The notes beneath the pieces were generated by a model. That model saw only the letters and a program-made list of their open reading frames with translations, was not told the origin of the DNA and searched no databases. A stretch of 64,000 bases of DNA from Alphaproteobacteria bacterium (lineage in GTDB: Bacteria > Pseudomonadota > Alphaproteobacteria > Sphingomonadales > Sphingomonadaceae), in NCBI GenBank assembly GCA_030424845.1, contig JAUHWC010000001.1, forward strand, positions 62,001 through 126,000, given 5' to 3'. Made by a program: the position numbers and the translations under genes. Shown piece by piece: positions 62,291 through 64,000 of the stretch (its first letter is position 1; every line of letters starts with the position of its first letter).

Positions 62291-63004
62291 ATGCGTCCTT
62301 CCGGCCGCGCCGCAGATGAAATGCGCGCCATCACCATCGAAACCGGCTTCACCAAGCATGCTGAAGGCAGCTGCCTGATCAGCTTCGGAGATACGAAGGT
62401 GCTGTGCACCGCAAGCGTGGAAGAACGCGTTCCGCCGTGGCTGCGCAACAAGGGATCCGGCTGGGTTACGGGAGAATACTCGATGCTTCCCCGCGCAACG
62501 CACACGCGCGGATCGCGCGAGGCTGCAAAGGGCAAGCAGTCCGGCCGTACGCAGGAAATCCAGCGGCTGATCGGCCGGTCCTTGCGTGCTGTCTGCGATC
62601 TCGAAAAGCTGGGCGAGCGCCAGATTACCCTCGATTGCGATGTGATCCAGGCAGATGGCGGTACCCGGACCGCCTCCATCTCCGGCGCATGGGTGGCACT
62701 GCGCATGGCGGTGAACAGGCTGATGGAAGCCGGTGCGATCAAGGATGACCCGATCACCGCCAAGATCGCCGCGATTTCCTGCGGCATCTACCAGGGCACG
62801 CCGGTGCTGGACCTCGACTACGACGAGGACAGCTCTGCCGATGCCGATGCCAATTTCGTGCTGATCGAAGGTGGCCAGATCGCCGAAGTTCAGGCAACCG
62901 CAGAAGGCGCGACCTATGACGAGGAAGGCCTTTTGCGCCTGCTTCGCCTTGCCAATATCGGTTGCGGCCAGATCTTCTCGGCGCAGGCCAAGGCCGTCAA
63001 ATGA
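62291..63004 (+). CDS. rph: Ribonuclease PH
   Basis: 237-residue phosphorolytic 3'-exoribonuclease trimming tRNA 3' ends. [57 protein letters not shown] and [16 protein letters not shown] are the family core, with [20 protein letters not shown] carrying the catalytic Asp region. A GGAGAATTCC leader precedes the ATG. The stop overlaps rdgB by ATGA. Divergent from hrcA. Confidence 0.97.
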   Translation: MRPSGRAADEMRAITIETGFTKHAEGSCLISFGDTKVLCTASVEERVPPWLRNKGSGWVTGEYSMLPRATHTRGSREAAKGKQSGRTQEIQRLIGRSLRAVCDLEKLGERQITLDCDVIQADGGTRTASISGAWVALRMAVNRLMEAGAIKDDPITAKIAAISCGIYQGTPVLDLDYDEDSSADADANFVLIEGGQIAEVQATAEGATYDEEGLLRLLRLANIGCGQIFSAQAKAVK

Positions 63005-63630
63005 CCCGCAGGATCGGTTCGGGAAAGCTGGTTATTGCCACGCATAATGATGGCAAGCTCAAGGAGATTTCCGCGCTTCTGGCTCCGTTCGGGATGGAAT
63101 GCATCTCCGCCGGTTCGCTGGGCTTGCCCGAACCGCCGGAAACCGGCACGACCTTTGTCGAGAATGCCCTGATCAAGGCCCGGGCGGCAGCCGAGGCCTC
63201 GGGCCTTCCCGCCCTCGCCGATGACAGCGGACTGTCGGTCTCGGCGCTGGATGGTCGCCCCGGTGTCTACACCGCCGATTGGGCAGAACGGCAGCATTTC
63301 GAAGGCAAGCCGGGCCGTGACTGGTACATGGCCATGGGCAAGGTCGAAGGCATGTTGCAGGCCATGGGCGCCGATGTACCGCGGGATGCCTGGTTCTCCT
63401 GCGTCCTCGCCATCGCCTGGCCGGACGGTGAATACGCCGTCTACGAAGGGCGCGTGGATGGCACGCTGAAGTGGCCTCCACGGGGGCAGAGGGGGTTCGG
63501 CTATGATCCCGTTTTCGTGCCTGCCGGGGGCACACAGACCTTCGCCGAGATCGAACCCGAGGCCAAGCATGCCATCAGCCACCGAGCCGATGCCTTTGCC
63601 AAGCTGGTGAAGGACCAGTTTGACAGCTAG
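63001..63630 (+). CDS. rdgB: RdgB/HAM1 family non-canonical purine NTP pyrophosphatase
   Basis: 209 residues hydrolysing ITP, dITP and XTP to monophosphates to keep damaged purines out of nucleic acids. [60 protein letters not shown], the FGYDPVFVP substrate loop and [10 protein letters not shown] near the C-terminus are the conserved blocks. I start at 63001 where ATGA overlaps the rph stop; a longer in-frame start lies inside rph. Followed by hemW nine bases later. Confidence 0.95.
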   Translation: MTRRIGSGKLVIATHNDGKLKEISALLAPFGMECISAGSLGLPEPPETGTTFVENALIKARAAAEASGLPALADDSGLSVSALDGRPGVYTADWAERQHFEGKPGRDWYMAMGKVEGMLQAMGADVPRDAWFSCVLAIAWPDGEYAVYEGRVDGTLKWPPRGQRGFGYDPVFVPAGGTQTFAEIEPEAKHAISHRADAFAKLVKDQFDS

Positions 63631-63639
63631 GATAAGCGC

Positions 63640-64000
63640 ATGGCGCGCGCCCTCTACATCCACTGGCCCTTCTGCCTGAAGAAGTGTCCCTATTGCGATT
63701 TCAACTCGCATGTGCGCGATAAGGTCGATCATGTCCGTTGGCAGAAGGCATTGCTGGCAGACATGCGGGCAGAGGCCGAACTGGCGGGCGCAGAGCCACT
63801 GGAGTCGGTGTTTTTCGGTGGAGGAACGCCCTCGCTCATGCCACCTTCGCTCGTCGCGGCACTGCTCGACGAGGCTCAGGACCTCTGGGGTTTCGCACCT
63901 GATATCGAGATCACGCTGGAAGCCAATCCCTCCTCGGTAGAAGCCAGCAAGTTTGCCGATCTGGCACTGGCGGGGGTCAACCGCACATCGCTGGGGCTGC
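63640..64000 (+). CDS. hemW: Radical SAM heme chaperone HemW, partial
   Basis: First 120 codons only; the gene continues past the right edge. The radical SAM cluster Cys12, Cys16 and Cys19 (FCLKKCPYCDF) follows an ALYIHWPF opening. GGGTPSLMPPS and the ITLEANPSSVEASKFADL block match HemW (formerly HemN-like) proteins that insert heme into respiratory apoproteins. ATG at 63640 is nine bases after rdgB; rph-rdgB-hemW order is common in alphaproteobacteria. Confidence 0.93.
   Translation, partial: MARALYIHWPFCLKKCPYCDFNSHVRDKVDHVRWQKALLADMRAEAELAGAEPLESVFFGGGTPSLMPPSLVAALLDEAQDLWGFAPDIEITLEANPSSVEASKFADLALAGVNRTSLGL

Overview
The window looks like a chromosomal segment from an alphaproteobacterium of the Sphingomonadales, most likely an Erythrobacteraceae-type genome. 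By eye it is GC-rich, in the low-to-mid 60% range. The evidence is the syntenic block ispDF-dusB-ntrB-ntrC-ntrY-ntrX-hfq-hflX, a fused IspDF, a tandem-domain Hfq, and an archaeal/eukaryote-like prolyl-tRNA synthetase. Small lineage-style proteins also fit, such as a vgr-related HExxH protein and a degenerate RlpA-like SPOR lipoprotein. The assignment is inference from gene content; no 16S gene is present. Almost everything is core chromosome. I see no transposase, integrase, prophage gene, CRISPR array, toxin-antitoxin pair or defence island. Apart from the tRNA loci there is no gene-free stretch above about 300 bases.

Layout. 1-3.4 kb: the edge of a secreted PDZ protein, a UDP-glucuronate 4-epimerase, and a two-gene oxidoreductase unit. 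3.5 kb: tRNA-Lys(CUU). 3.7-9.4 kb: the rod-shape operon mreB-mreC-mreD-mrdA-rodA on the minus strand. 9.5-16.9 kb: mutL with a lipoprotein gene, a NYN-LOTUS protein beside a carbonic anhydrase, lipA-ratA, then cinA(C-domain), a small secreted protein and ispDF. 16.9-26.2 kb: one long plus-strand run of dusB-ntrBC-ntrYX-hfq-hflX, covering nitrogen-type two-component signalling followed by RNA-based control. 26.2-36.3 kb: minus-strand genes including mltB, an RlpA-like lipoprotein, dacA-tmk-holB-metG-tatD-MBL (tightly overlapping) and mazG. 36.4 kb: tRNA-Ser(UGA). 36.6-39.9 kb: lpdA, an acyl-CoA thioesterase and the pyruvate dehydrogenase E2 gene. 40-52 kb: a universal stress protein, then minus-strand radA, cvpA, an IscU-like gene, an MFS transporter, alr, phaR, proS, a DUF805 gene, an M28 peptidase and rnr. 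52-55.6 kb: a patatin-like protein and a secreted metallo-beta-lactamase-fold protein. 55.6-62.2 kb: dnaK-dnaJ and hrcA-grpE, flanking a copper chaperone, the vgr-related gene and a membrane protein. 62.3-64 kb: rph-rdgB-hemW, the last cut by the window edge.

How the genes work together. The left third centres on envelope growth: MreBCD, PBP2 and RodA, with lytic transglycosylase, carboxypeptidase and RlpA-like proteins further right. The middle is translation and replication housekeeping. The right end is protein quality control. A near-perfect sigma-32 promoter lies upstream of dnaK, and I found no CIRCE element there or upstream of hrcA.

No clearly new multi-gene system was found. The observations most worth a second look are: the tandem Hfq; hflX, whose conserved N-terminus requires a CTG start overlapping the hfq stop; an in-frame amber codon splitting the vgr-related gene (59862-59864); an RlpA-like protein lacking the catalytic Asp; an IscU-like scaffold lacking the third Cys; NtrX lacking GAFTGA; and a promoter covered by a 28-bp dyad upstream of the thioesterase-lpdA pair.
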